Assembly: GCF_047511655.1 (NCBI RefSeq)
Contig: NC_133397.1
Span: 48,498,001 to 48,562,000, forward strand
Length of the DNA stretch: 64,000 nt
Direction of reading: 5' to 3'
DNA from: Castor canadensis
Lineage: Eukaryota; Chordata; Mammalia; Rodentia; Castoridae
This document shows positions 47,056-59,299 of the stretch, piece by piece. A program made the translations under genes and the position numbers. The notes beneath the pieces were generated by a model. That model did not search any database and was not told the DNA's origin. It saw only the letters and a list, made by a program, of their open reading frames with translations. Within the stretch, counting starts at the first letter, position 1. Every line of letters begins with the position of its first letter.

Positions 47056-47309
47056 GAAAATTTTGACAAGTTATATTATCATTTTTGTTTAAAACATTTT
47101 TAATTTCTCATGAAATGTATTCTGTAAGCCATAAGTTACTTATAAATGTGTTTAATAGACAGTTTTTCCCACTATTACTGATTTTTAGTTTAATTTTTTG
47201 TGACAAGATAGCATACATTGTATGATTTCTTTTTCCCCATTTTTATTAGAGTATATTACTTGTATAAGGACTTCCACATTATACTGCTTGATATCTTAGT
47301 TGCAAGTAC

Positions 47310-47632
47310 TTTTTTGTGGTGGCAATAGGGTTTAAATTCAGGGCTTGTGAGGCAGACACTCTACCACTTGAGCCTTACCCAAAACCCTTTTATGCTCTTA
47401 GCTATTTTTTGGATAGGTTCTCACATTTATGCACAGGGCTGGCCTTGAACTACAATTTTCTTAGCTACACCTCCCGTGTAGCTAGGATTACAGATGTAAA
47501 CCACCATGCCTAGCTTATCTTTTGAGATGGGGTCTTGCTTACTTTTTGGCTGGGCTGGGCTTGAACCATGATCCTCTTGATCTCTGCCTCCTGAGTTGCT
47601 AGAATTACAGGCATGTACCATCATCCCAGGTA
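47310..47632 (-). repeat. Composite SINE: two B1-like units plus ID-like
   Basis: Antisense trimer with the same order as the copy at 46540: ID-like ('gggtttaaattcagggcttg', 'accacttgagcc'), B1-like ('cagggctggccttgaactac', 'gtagctaggattacagatg') and B1-like ('gagatggggtcttgct', 'gaattacaggcatgtacc'). Confidence 0.85.
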
Positions 47633-47729
47633 GCACAAGTATTTTATAGTAACAAAATATTCCTAATTTTTTCATTTTGTCCCTTATACCATTGACTAAC
47701 TCATTATACTTACAACTAGGCATGAATAA

Positions 47730-47731
47730 GC

Positions 47732-47802
<71 letters not shown>

Positions 47803-47833
47803 TATTTCTGTGTGTGCATATATATACATGTAT
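47730..47833 (+). repeat. (TA)n(CA)n microsatellite
   Basis: Alternating TA runs split by a CA run (about 47751-47766), then more TA with GT/CA interruptions. The open frame antisense to it is an artefact. Confidence 0.95.
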
Positions 47834-48715
47834 ATAACCCATAATGATAACTGACTACATTGTTGCTATTATTTTGAACAACTCTGTGTTAAATCATTTA
47901 AGAATAAGAAAAAGTTTTATTTTACCTTTACTTATTTCTTCTCTGATGTGCTTCCTTTCTTTCTGCAGATCCGAGCTTCTGACCTATATTATTTTCCTTC
48001 TTTCTGAAGAACTTCTTGTAACAGTTCTTGCAAGACAGGTCTACTGACAACAAATTCCCTTAATTTTTGTTTGTTTAAGAAAGTCTTTAGTTGGCCTTTA
48101 CTTTTGAAAAGATATTCCACAGGGTACAGAATTGTAGGCTGGTGTGTTTTTTTCCTCTCAACAATTTCTATATTTCACACTACCGTCTTCTTGCTTGCAT
48201 GGATTCTTTGGAGCAGTCAGCTGTAACTCTTACTTTTGCTCTCTACAGGTAAAGTGTCTAGGGGAGGGGACACTGTGGATATCCCTGGGGTTTTAACTCT
48301 CAGTCCTACACACATTGCTGCTCTAGCAACTACAGTTTGGGTTTCCTACCCAGCACTGGTTCCCAAGGAGGTTTTGGCCCCATAAATTGTGATTCTTTGT
48401 ATTCACCGGTCTCTTCAATTTAGAGGACAATGGTCTGCACTGTGACCTTGATCCTAGAGGAATATCTAAGAAGAGTTGTTAAATTTCCTGTTTGTTTAGG
48501 TTTTTATTTATTGTTAGCACAGAATGGTGACTTCTAAAGCCCTAATATGCTGGTCTTGAAAGCAGTTTAGATGTATATTTTTAAGGAGTCTGGTGATTAA
48601 ATAGCTTTGCTGACTTTTAAACTTTAAAAAGCAATGCTATCTTATTTAAAAGAAAATCCTTGAAATCGTAAACTTATTAAAAAACAAACAAAACAAAACA
48701 TAAATTTGATAAAAG
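47834..48715. other. Sequence of uncertain origin, possibly old L1
   Basis: 48060-48240 ('gtctttagttggcctttactttt', 'ggctggtgtgtttttttcctctcaac', 'gcttgcatggattctttggagcagtcag') resembles antisense old L1 near ORF1. The rest is not recognised. Confidence 0.3.
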
Positions 48716-48719
48716 TAGG

Positions 48720-49380
48720 CTGTTCTGGTTGAAGTGTGTGTGTGAAGTGTGTGTCTCAGCTCGTCCCTTATGGTGCCCTAAACTGCCTCTGCAGACCCTC
48801 TCATTTGCCATCACGTGGGTCTCTCCAGCATGGGGAACCACCGATGATCTCAACTGTGCTTTTGGGATGGTGTGGAAGCTCTGGGCGCCTGGAGAGTGTG
48901 TGGGGTGTGTATCTCAGTGGCCAATCAAGGGAAGCAGGAGCAGTATCCAGCCCTCAGATATTTGCCCTGCAATTGACATTGGAAAAAGAAGGGGGCACGG
49001 GGTAATGCAATTGGAAATAAAAGTAGAAACCTATTTGCTGCACAAAAAGACCATCTTGCAACTGGCCTCCTTTAAACAATCCTGCAAGGGCAGGGTGTTA
49101 CTTACTTAACCCTGCCTAAGGGGATGTTTTAAAGGTGGAGGATTGCCCTGGTGATGAACAAATATGAGACATAAACTTCCAGTGGGGCTGGGTTGCCTGC
49201 TGACTGTGATTTCCTGATGATCTATGACAATGGTTATTCACGAACAGCTGGCGCATGTCTCCCTCGGACAAAGCCACTGGGAAGAGCAGGCTTTCTGATT
49301 GGTGAACCAGAACGGTTTCCATGGTAACCGTTAACTAGCACGTGTTTTATTGTTTCCAACTGCTTTTCCTGGGGTATTTG
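48720..49380. promoter_or_regulatory. Candidate cis-regulatory patch
   Basis: Less AT-rich than its surroundings, free of recognised repeats, and carrying several sites: CCAAT motifs at about 48921 and 49298-49303, E-boxes CAGCTG at 49245-49250 and CACGTG at 49340-49345, and an RFX-type X-box at 49315-49328. It lies 8.6 kb upstream of mir-216b with respect to the minus strand. That would suit a promoter or enhancer of the miRNA host transcript, which is inference from composition, motifs and position only. Open frames here (48729-49109 plus, 49322-49116 minus) show no known domain. Confidence 0.4.
49295..49332. promoter_or_regulatory. RFX X-box next to NF-Y (CCAAT/Y-box) site
   Basis: GTTTCCATGGTAAC at 49315-49328 fits the RFX dimer consensus. 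It sits in a 22-bp near-perfect palindrome, 49311-49332, with one mismatched base pair. CTGATTGGT at 49296-49304 is a match to the NF-Y-binding Y-box form of CCAAT. Spacing between the sites is about 10 bp. RFX and NF-Y are known to bind cooperatively in several promoters. Confidence 0.55.
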
Positions 49381-49399
49381 CAGGTGGTGGGAGATGCTT

Positions 49400-50500
49400 T
49401 CTTAAAGAAGGGTCATAACCTTATGAACTTTCAGATGTTGCAACAAATTGGGGGAACAAAACATTTTTTCTTTCAAATATATTAAGTAAATCTTATTACA
49501 TAGCATTTTCAAGACAGATGCAGCCCAACAGTTTTTCTTTTTTGCCATTATTTCCAGATGTTATCAATTTTAAGGCTGCACTTTCATTTTATGGTGACCA
49601 TCTATAGGAAGGTAATATTACTTGTATGTATGGCCAAAGAATATTCCTTTGACCTTTTTGGGGATGTGTTCTGTGACTATATTTTGTCATAAAATGTGAG
49701 ATAAACTATAAAATGTGAATGTATTTTTAGTTGACTTTTTAAGGATTTGTATCTTTTGCCTTTTCATTAATTCAGTGGTTTTTGTCTTTACTACTAGCTT
49801 TCTTTCTCATTTGTGAATGTACCAGAAAATTTATAGTGTTGCTGTAAAATACAAGAAGACTACATAAGATAAGACTTAATCATATGAGAATTTCTTTCTA
49901 CATTCATTTGACAGTTTTGAAAGGATGGGTCAATTTCCAGCTGGATAGCTCCCTCTTCTGTTTGGTTTGCAGAATTTGCATTTTTCAAAAGCACAGAAGG
50001 AAGATGCAGTATTTATCACAGCACTGTCTTGGTTGATGGCTGAATGTAGTTACTATCTGTAGAATAGCAAATGGAATATGGAGGATACTTCCCTTGTAAT
50101 AATTTGGTTTAAAATAAAATCATCTGTCCTGTCATAAAAGGTGACTGAAGAAAATGAAGCCATTATTTTTAAAGTTCAATATTAACTTTATCTGCAGACA
50201 AATTCTACTTGAAACATCTGCACTTTGGCCAATTAGACACTTGCCACTTGATTTGAACAGCATCCAAATAAAACTGCAACTCAAGTGTTCTTTGAGCCTG
50301 ATTTGCAAGGCCTTTGCTGGTCAATCTTCTTCATGGATTTGCAAACACATACCTACTGATAAATTAGATCAGTGGCATTCAGATGCTCTTCTCCAGGACC
50401 CCCAAAATATTAAAGTCTTTAAAAAATCTTTCTTCTTCAATAATTTTTATTTCCTTGGGTACAATTTATTCATTACAGCAAAAGGTAGAATTATATTTTG
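49400..50500. other. Single-copy non-coding sequence
   Basis: No named repeat. The open frame at 50154-50501 (115 codons) has no domain that I recognise and runs into AT-rich sequence, so it is probably chance. Confidence 0.4.
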
Positions 50501-50504
50501 AAAA

Positions 50505-50595
50505 TAAATATGACTGGCAGAATGATAGAGCACCTGCTTAGCAAGAGTAAGGCCCTGAGTCCAAACTACAGTATGGCTAAAAAAAAAAAAAGCAC
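50505..50595 (+). repeat. ID-like SINE
   Basis: 'gactggcagaatgatagagcacctgcttagcaag', 'aaggccctgagtccaaactac' and an A-run. It is slightly shorter than the 36441 copy. Confidence 0.8.
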
Positions 50596-50599
50596 AAAG

Positions 50600-51395
50600 T
50601 GATCTATAACCTAAAGTTATAACCATAGAACCAGAAGAGCTAGTTAAACTCTGAGATAATAAGGATACTTCAAGTCTGTGTGGATGACAGATGAAGACAT
50701 AAGAAGTGATCATTTTTGACTCCGAGGTAGAAATATTAACTCAGACTCACTGTTCTCTTTTCCTTCAGTGGCAGGGCGGAAGGGATGATCTAACACTAAT
50801 TATATGACTATGTATTATATGAATAGCATTTATACCTTTCCATTTTGCTTTTATTGGCTAGGCCTACCTCAGGACCTTCTGAAAGTGAAACCACATTTAT
50901 TTTGCCTCACACACTCCTGTTGGCATAGTGTCATTGTATTCCTTAAGTACCTTTTGGGGGCGGGGTTGCCAGTAATATTTTTATAACAAGAATAATTTGA
51001 GTAGTAGTGGAATGAGAATCAGAAAACCAGTATCAAAATTTGGAGATGTCAGCATATATTTGAAATTTTAAAATTGTTCCTTATCTTCAAGAAGGTGAAA
51101 TAACTAAGTTATGAAGCATTAGATAAATCTCAAGTGGAACGAGGGATCATTGGAAACCATAGACTGTGGCACACTCAACTCTACCTCTCCTTTCACAGAT
51201 GACCCTTTCATGACTCTTTCAGCCCTGTGGCTAGCTGGTGACAGAACTGGTTTTCTGGTTCCTTGTGCTTCTTTCCTATACCACAGTGTGCAGACATCAA
51301 GGAGTTCTTCCCTAGGGTACTTGGCTATGGCTCCATGAACACAGAATCGGTGATGTCTTTCTTTCATCAAGTCTCGGATATTGTCCCCATTTTCC
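50600..51395. other. Single-copy non-coding sequence
   Basis: Nothing recognised. Overlapping open frames on both strands at 51119-51370 lack domain features. Confidence 0.4.
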
Positions 51396-51399
51396 AGAT

Positions 51400-51590
51400 T
51401 TGCATCCTGGTGACTTATTAGCTGACTAACTTTGAACTAATTGACAAACTTCTTTGTGCTTTGGTTTTAATCTTAATGACAGTAATCGTGGCGAGTCTCT
51501 CAGTGTTCAGACCAATAATACGTGTGGTACCGTGCCTGGCACAAGGTAAGTACTCAATAAACACTAACAATTGCTGTCAGCTTTTGCTTT
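51400..51590 (+). repeat. MIR SINE relic
   Basis: 'gactaactttgaactaattgac', 'ttggttttaatcttaatgacag', 'accgtgcctggcacaaggtaagtactcaataaacac' follow the sense MIR 3' half. Confidence 0.7.
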
Positions 51591-51674
51591 TATTCCTCTA
51601 GTACGTGCTGTGGTCTTAACTTACTCTACAGCATGCAGTAATCACATTCTAAAACAACTGAAAGTTGTGCACAC

Positions 51675-52110
51675 ACCTTCACAGCAACACTATTCATAAC
51701 AGTCAAAAGGGTGAAGCAACCCAAGTAATATTGACAGAAGGATGGATAAGTAGAATGGTGGTATATACATAAGATGTAATATTATTCAGCCTTAAAAAAG
51801 AATTCTGACACGATACAACATGGATGAACATTATACTAAGTGAAATAAGCCAGTCACAAAACAACAAATACGTTTGTAAGAGGACTTAGAATAGTCAAAA
51901 TCATAAAGATAGAAAGTAGAATGGTGGTTGCCAGTGGCTGAAAGGAGAGACGAATAAGTTGTTAAATGGGTACAGAGTTTCAGTTTTGCAAAGTGAAAAG
52001 AGTTCTGGAGATTGGGTATACAACAAGATGAATGCACATTTAAAAATGGTGAGTTGATAAAGTCTATTTGTATTTTACTATAGTAAATGACAACAAAAAC
52101 AACTGAAGAA
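51675..52110 (+). mobile_element. Old LINE-1 3' fragment
   Basis: 'caacactattcataacagtcaaaag', 'gatggataagtagaatggtggtatata', 'attattcagccttaaaaaag', 'tgaaataagccagtcacaaa' and 'gtggttgccagtggctg' are the ORF2 end and 3'UTR of an old L1M element, plus strand, heavily diverged. Confidence 0.85.
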
Positions 52111-52149
52111 CCTAATGCAATTAGAGCATAGTTAGTCTTACACATTTTG

Positions 52150-55100
52150 ACTTACAGGTCCCAGAATTCTGGGCTAGTGTTGTGGTTAGAATCAAAAAGG
52201 TTTCTGAACTCATGGCTAAGTACACGAGTACAGTACTCAACAGTCTATCTGTTTTAGTTCTGTATCCTTCCTTCAGGATTGCTGACTTCCTGCCAGGGAT
52301 GGACTTAATTCCCAGGACCTTATAGGTTATGGACTTGGATAAATTTTCAGAAGCACACTTTTCCCAGAGTCACAGGAAGAAAACCCTCAGAGACTCTCGA
52401 AAAAAATGCAAGGGTATGAAAAGCCAATTTGGTCTAGTAAGTTTACTGTTAACAAAACCTCCTTGGGGGTGGGAGTGACATAGGCTGCTAGAAAGAAGCT
52501 GAGAAACTGTCCTGTTGAACAAAGCAAGTAAAAAGGCAGAGAAGCAGGAGAGTGGAAAAAACTGCATTTGGTTTAGGATTTCCCCCCCAAATTTCTGTTT
52601 AACTGTCATTATTCTCCATAGAAGTAGTTAAAAGCATCATATGTCACTAGGATAAAAACTGAAAAATTGAAGAAGGACTTATTTGATAATTTCTTATAAT
52701 TAGCTGATATGAAAACTGTATCCCTTTTATTTCAATTTAGGAATGCCTTTTATCTTTCATTCAATATTCCTTTTATTTCAATACTGTAACATTTACTGAA
52801 TATCTACCATGTAGTAAAAGCACCATGTTTTCAGAAAAAATAAAACAAAATGGGTTAAAAAATGTTTTAAAAGAAGATAAATACTTTAATGATTATAAAA
52901 TCTTTTTACTTAATGCTCAAAGTAATTAAATATACTGAAAATCATAACATTTAGTTATTTTTTCAAATAACACTTCTTTTATGATTATGAGATTTATATA
53001 AAAAGAATATTTGCTGAGGAAAATTCTTCAACTATATCATATGGAGAATGTCATGTTTTCATGCCTGCTAGTAGGGAACATTCACTACACTAGGGTATGT
53101 ACTTGCTTAAGCCAGCATCAAAAAGAGAAGATGTCCTTCTTTTATCAACTTTTTAAAAATAGCAACTAAAATACTTAGTAGGTGGCAGGATTAAAACCTG
53201 TCATTTTTGAAATTCTGCTTTAAAATTTTTACTTTTCATTTTCTGTCCTCTTGAAGTAACAAGCAGGAGTTTGCTTTAACTAACTACGCTTTAAATGTTA
53301 TATGCATAAAATAAGCATGAAATATAATTATTAATTTATTTAAGACTACCACCCAATCTTAATTTCAGCATAGTCCTAATGAAAAACCTGGGTTTATAAA
53401 TAAATCCACCAACAGGTTTTTAGGTTATAATCCCAGGAGGTCAATAACAATATTGAAATGACAAAATACACATAAATAAAAACATCAGACTTACCAAGGA
53501 ATACAGATGTAAGAGTGAATGACAAAAGGCACATTTTGGTGACATTATTCAATTTCCTGTCTTTCAGCATCATCTGAATGAAGGCTTTAGACACAGGTAA
53601 AATAAAAAGCAGGGATTAAAAATAGGCTCTGACAAACACATCTAAACATATCAATTTTGAAATGGAAGCATTCCTTTGTCATTCTCAATATTTCTAGTGG
53701 AATAAGTACCCACCACTCTAAAGATTCTTAATAAAAATATTGTATTTTTTGAGAGGTAGACATCATTAAATTCATTCTGAAAGGTTCACATTTAGCTTTT
53801 AGCCTAAACTGAACCTTTGGTGGGTTTTGAATCCTTTTCAAGTCATGAAACCTTACAGAGAAACTAAAGAGGAAAAGATCAGATTGTGGCCTACCTCTTT
53901 CAGCCCTTGAGAATTTGCTTTCCAAGTAGTTTCTTAAATAACAAGACTGCGTCAGAGCCCCCAGTTCTTCTGCTTAGAAGTTACTAAATCAGCAGAAAGA
54001 CCGACAATAATGGCACATGAAATCTAAGTTTTGTATAGGAAACAGACAGGCAGTCTACACTTTGTTATTCACTTGATAGACAGAGCCATTTTGACAGCCC
54101 TAACCTTGGAAACCACAGGTCCTGCTGAGCTCAGCAGGAGTCAAACGCTGACTACCATCTGTCAAAGCTTTATTCCAGTTATCCACGCCTTTACTCTAAG
54201 ATGCTAACAAGAGCACTGAACAAAGTCGCAAACTACAGTGAAACTTGTGTGTGTTGTCACATTGAAGGTAGGGTGAAAAACTGACTCTCAGAATCTACCA
54301 AACTTGAGTGAACCGAATTGGTTATTCTATGCTCTTTCTATGGATAGAAGAAAGTGTAGGATGAGCCACAAGTAACTAACACTCCCAAAGAAGGAAATTG
54401 CACAGGACTTTGTATGGCTTTTACCAGTGCTGTAGCTTAAGTGATGAATGGTTTGGAAAGTTTTTAACTTGTACAAAAACAAATTCCCTTCTTTCTAAAA
54501 AGAGAATTTTGATGAGTTAAATGCTTGCTTTATAAAAGAAAGCTCATTCAGAACACACATTCTCCCTCCTCTCTGGCATAATCAATTCTACAAAATTAAC
54601 AGGCCAATCATAATAAAATCAATGAAATCAAGTGTGGTATTGCTCACGCTGCACCTGTGTAAAAGACAGCACATCAATGGACAGCATAAGGGAGCTGGAA
54701 AGGGCATTGCTTCCCACTATTGCTACCAAAATCTGCATGTGTTTTGAAATGAAAATTTGCTTTATGTTGTATTAAAATTCTTGTATGTTTAATGAATATC
54801 TTTAGATATTCATTAAAATCCTCAAATAATAATGTACTACTTTCTAGCACATGGTGCTTTCTGAGCTTTAGATGACATTTCAATAAGTACTGAATCATAA
54901 AAGAATAGAAATTTAGAATTTAAAAGCTGAACAAACAGAGGTCTTTTTGGAAGAATTATTTCAAGTTTTACTTTTCAGTCTTTTTCCTTGCAATAAAAAT
55001 GTCATTTTGACATTTTCCTAATATTTCTTTTTAATCTACCAAATGCTGAAAAAAATAGTTATTCAAGGTACTTTGTATTATGAGAATAATGCAGTATGTG

Positions 55101-55930
55101 CTGTGTAATACACTCTAGCAAATAATTATTGTTTAATGGTTAATCACATTGTGAAGACATTGTGAAGCATTTCAGAATTAATGGATGATTATATTCACAC
55201 AAATCTGTACCTTTTACATTATTCTGAATGTGACCTGTGAATCAGTTTGCAAATTTGAGAGCCTTTATGTGTAGCAGTTCAAAATCTTTATGCAAAATAT
55301 TTTTAATTGTGCATCCAGAAGGTGATTTTGTTAAAGTAATTAGGAGATGAATCATTTTACAGTATCAAAACTAGCTAACTAATAAGTTACAGTTTCTAAT
55401 ATAATAAATATTGGCTTTTTCATCAATACTGAAAAAAACTTCAGCTATCTATATTTTCGTAGAAATATGCACATAGGCATATGAAAGAGAAGTCTAAACA
55501 GATTATGTTGGGGTTGGGGCTTTGCCTCTTCTTGGTGCTTCCCTCACCTGCCCTTCCTGCTGTGAAGGGGCTGATCTCACTCAGGATCCCTGCTCAGTGC
55601 ACCGCCTCCCCCTGCGTGCTGATGCCTGGAGTCCTTTCTCTTGGAGAAAGGACACAGCATTCATTACATTGAGAGGGAAGATTCAAAGGCGAATGCCCTG
55701 GGGAGAGGCGGTATATGGACTTAAATGAATCTTGCTGACAGTTTTCTGAGAGCAGAGGGGCATGGGGTGTGTGTGGGGGGGTACCTCCAGATGGAGGAGG
55801 AGTGCGGACATAGGGGCAAACTCAAGTTTCCTCAGGGTTTACCTAAGGAGTCTGCAGAAAGTGCCTACACAGCAGCTTGTTTTGCATCACGCACGTGTAG
55901 ACTTTCTCCATCCTCACTGATACGCCATTA
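52150..55930. other. Long repeat-poor, AT-rich stretch
   Basis: About 3.8 kb with almost no recognisable transposon sequence, unusual for this window. A perfect hairpin lies at 54788-54817. 55490-55930 is more GC-rich, with overlapping short frames of no recognised kind. It may hold conserved non-coding elements, but I cannot show this. Confidence 0.4.
54788..54817. repeat. Perfect 13-bp inverted repeat
   Basis: Arms 54788-54800 and 54805-54817 are exact reverse complements, with a 4-nt spacer TTTA. AT-rich. It could be chance in AT-rich DNA, a hairpin or a TF dimer site. Confidence 0.9.
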
Positions 55931-55934
55931 ATTG

Positions 55935-56010
55935 CCACAATCTTGGAGTTAGGCGATGTTAAGGGTCATTTAGTCCAACCCTTCATCATAGAAACTGAGA
56001 CCCACACAAG
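55935..56010 (-). repeat. MIR3-like relic
   Basis: 'tcttggagttaggcgatgttaagggtcatttagtccaacccttcatcatagaaactgagaccca' in pieces follows the pattern of an antisense MIR-family element. Confidence 0.45.
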
Positions 56011-56014
56011 TCTA

Positions 56015-56950
56015 TTTTATCTAAATCCTGTTTTTTTTAAAGCCATATTTCAATGAGATTCAACTGTTTAATTCATTACAGAGAAGCTGTTCCTGCAATT
56101 TAACTTAATAAAGCAATCCCAACAATGTAGAAGTCCACTGCACAGATAAGGCAACTGAAAACTGAGACATGACCTGAGTAGGTTCTGACCCCATGCCTCC
56201 CAATACCTATGCCAGATGTTGCTAGGAGAATTATCCCACCTTAAAATGCAGCACACATTTCTACTGCTTAGTGTGTGTACATTGATACTTCCTCAAGAAT
56301 CCTCTGCCTTCTACAAACCAGGCAGCCTGGTGTGGTGACAGGTGTAAGAGCTACTGACTGTCCCCAGCTTGACAAGAAAGGGGAGAGGTTTTCCTCCCAC
56401 AGTTTAATTTCTACCTTTCTTTGTGAACTTTATATAGAACCCTACAGATGTGAGAACCAATATTTGGCTTAACCTACGATAGAACCCAACAAAGTAGCTT
56501 CAGTTTCAAAGAGGCTGAGTGCTGCAGGTTCTGGATTCCTTATCTGTAAATAGGGTGATAAACGTTACTGACCACAGCACTTTGTGAACGATGATGCTGG
56601 AGACTGTCACACTGAGAAGGTTTCAGTCATTGTTCAGTTTGTTATTGTTCATGGAGAGGAGAGCCAGATTTAATGATAATTTACTGTAACTGTGTTAGGT
56701 CTCATGATTACTGTGTTTGTCTTCATTTCCTGTTCATTACATTTATTTTCTTTTAAGGAAACAATAAAAGTAATTTAATAACTAATGAAAGTTACAAAAT
56801 AGTCACCTGTGTTCTATCTATCTTGATATAGAGCATGATAGGTTTATAAATGTTTTCCGTTGTTTCTAGAAATACTCCTAACTTTATATAGTTGGAATCA
56901 TAATTCAGTATGATTTTATAATTTATCTTGAAACTATACCAGAATTTCAT
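56015..56950. other. Non-coding sequence, nothing recognised
   Basis: Single-copy sequence with no feature that I can support. Confidence 0.4.
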
Positions 56951-56954
56951 GTGG

Positions 56955-57150
56955 TTGCCAAGTCTTGGTGAATATCTTTTTACCTCTGCCTCTCAAGTAG
57001 CTGGTGTTACAGATTTGGTCCACCACACCTCACTTGTTCTGTAAGATAGGGTTTCACTAATTCCCAGGCTGACCTTGAGCCACAGTCCTCCTATCTCTGC
57101 CTTCTGTGTACCTAGGATTATAGGTGTGAGCCACTGCACCTAGCCTGTGA
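56955..57150 (-). repeat. B1-like dimer
   Basis: Antisense: 'cctctgcctctcaagtagctggtgttacag', 'ggtttcactaattcccaggctgaccttgagc' and 'gtacctaggattataggtgtgagccactgcacc'. The ID-like third unit seen elsewhere is absent. Confidence 0.75.
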
Positions 57151-57464
57151 ATATCATTTTAAATGAGTAAATATTCTATAATTTAATTTGCCATTATCTG
57201 GTGAGAAAGGATTTTGGTCACTTACAGTTTTTCTCTGTTATAAATGACTATTATGTTACATATAACATCTTCCTTGAGCATATATCCATAGATTGTTTTT
57301 AGAAAGTAAGTTGCAAATTAGACTAGAACTCGTATTTTTATAGTATTTACTACAAAATCATATTTGCTACTAAATCATAGCCCTGCTTTTCTATTTTAAT
57401 TTTGTTGACATTATTTTATAGTGGCCATTGTATTGAACTTCTAATCTGTGTTTTTTTTTTTAAT

Positions 57465-57510
57465 TTTTTTGATTTTTGGTGGCACTTGAGCCATTTCACC
57501 AACCCTCAGT
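57465..57510 (-). repeat. ID-like SINE remnant
   Basis: A T-run is followed by 'ttggtggcacttgagccatttcaccaaccctc', the antisense 5' part of the ID-like SINE, with the B-box part deleted. Confidence 0.55.
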
Positions 57511-57884
57511 CTGTGTTTTTGTTGATCATGGAGATGAGTAATGTCAGAACTAAGACTTGAAATCCTCTTTCTACTATACCAATAGGAAACAATTCTCAAG
57601 GGCCAGATGTAGAAAAGTCAGCTATTCCTTCAGGACCAGCTGAAGACAGAAATCTAGAAGTTGGGAGTTCTGAGTTCAAGTTCTACCACCACTAATCATC
57701 AACTGTTTGACTTTGTTCTTCTCAACTATAATGTAGATCCATTGGTACTTGCTTATATTGGGGTACAGGGCGTTTGAGGCTTGATGTGCACTCAGGTGCT
57801 CTTGGAGCCTTAGGAACCACCGTGTGGGAGTGGGGCAGCTTCTTGCTCTCTGAATCCTGAGCACTGAGTTACCCTAAGAAGCTG

Positions 57885-58042
57885 CAGTCCAAGTGCTTCT
57901 CAGACTTGACTGCATATGAATCATCTGGGGATTTTGCTAAATTCAGTAGGCTTGGGTAAGCCTGAGATTCTGCACTTAGGACAGACTTCCAAGTAATTCT
58001 GATAATGCTGCCGGTCCATGGACCACACTTGGAGAAGCAGCT
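57885..58042 (+). repeat. MER5/MER20-type hAT relic
   Basis: 'gtgcttctcagacttgactgcatatgaatcatctggggattttg', 'gagattctgcacttaggac' and 'ctgccggtccatggaccacacttggagaagcag' in pieces follow the layout. Short inverted ends remain (gtgcttctcag / gagaagcag). Confidence 0.7.
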
Positions 58043-58044
58043 AT

Positions 58045-59295
58045 TCTGAGTATTGGCAGTCATTCATTTGCATGGGTGACTGAACCAGTGGAGCACCTTA
58101 TGAGCAGAGTAATTTTAACAAGTGGATAAAGGATGAAAGTTACTAGTTGTTGGCCAGATGCCCTTGAAGTGGTGTCTAATATGCTAGGGTGTGTGACTAT
58201 TCTGATCTGTTTGTGGAGGAAGTAATATCTGATCTGTTTTCCCTTTGATGCTGGAGATCCCCTGAACCTGGGAATGTCCTCTTCACTGAAATGTGGTAGG
58301 AAGTGGGAAGTAGCAGCTAGAACAATGGAGCAATGTGGAAAAGCCCTAGCTTCTTCTTATTATCATTTCCCTTCTCTGAACACAAAATCCAGTGACCTTT
58401 TCCCTTCTTGTTTTCTGTGATCAGAGACTCTACTCAAGTCCCCATGGGTGACTAGAAAATTGGCCAGCAGCATCTTAGTAGCCACAAAGCTTTGTCACAA
58501 ATCTTTCCAAACATCTGCTGCCTAAAAAGAAGCAAGATCCTGTGGTGGCTGAGGGCAGGAGGAAGGGGCTGTCCAGGCGTGGCTCTGCGGAGCCCCTTTC
58601 TGCATGCAGGCGGCTGGGGAGGCCCCGCACCTGTTCTTACACATTCCTGCTGGCTTCTGTTGTTTGCAATTGCTGTCAAAAGCGTCCCAGGAGAGGACTA
58701 GGACAAGCCTTGTCAAGGAACAAGAAAAGCTGGGAGTGTGGCGGTTGGGCTCACAACTGTGAGATGTTGGCTGGCTCAGTAGGAACTCTTATTTCCCTCT
58801 CACATCACCGCCAAGCTGATGTTGAAAGGATTCCTTTGAGTTTAGGTACTGTGGCAGAGAACAGTCTTTTGAAACTCAGGTGACATGTATACCGAGTTTC
58901 ATTTTTCTATAACTGAAATGTCACAAGCAGAGCTCGGAGAAACACAACCATCGGGCCTGAGGCAAGACAGACTTGGGAAAATGAGGCATGGGGGAACAGC
59001 AGCCAGGAATTCAGAGAACATTGTATTAATGAATAGCTTGATTTAAAGCACTTAGACACTGCTGGCTTTGCTTTAAACTTCACACTCCCTCACTAGGTGG
59101 CAACATCACTAAAAAAGCAGCATCTCTCTCTGACCTTGCCCGCTGGTCCAAATGGTTAACACATTCTGGAAACTGAGCAGAAATATCATAAAGATACTTA
59201 TCTTGGGAACAAAAAGATTTCACAAAATGACTCCCCTGGACACAAAAAGTTTTGATGAAGAAAAAAATGATTTCAAAGGTGGACATCTGTCTTAA
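58045..59295. other. Single-copy sequence with a GC-richer patch
   Basis: 58540-58700 holds several CpGs ('ccaggcgtggctctgcggag', 'aggcggctgggg', 'agcgtcccaggag'). Short frames on both strands overlap here but none has recognisable domains. A small regulatory element is possible. Confidence 0.35.
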
Positions 59296-59299
59296 AGGG

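Noticed and set aside
48729..49109. 126-codon frame, considered as an exon
   Set aside because: It has no recognisable domain, an overlapping alternative frame of similar length, and no visible splice context. The region looks regulatory instead.
54788..54817. Possible microRNA hairpin
   Set aside because: The stem is only 13 bp with a 4-nt loop and is AT-rich, too short for a precursor.
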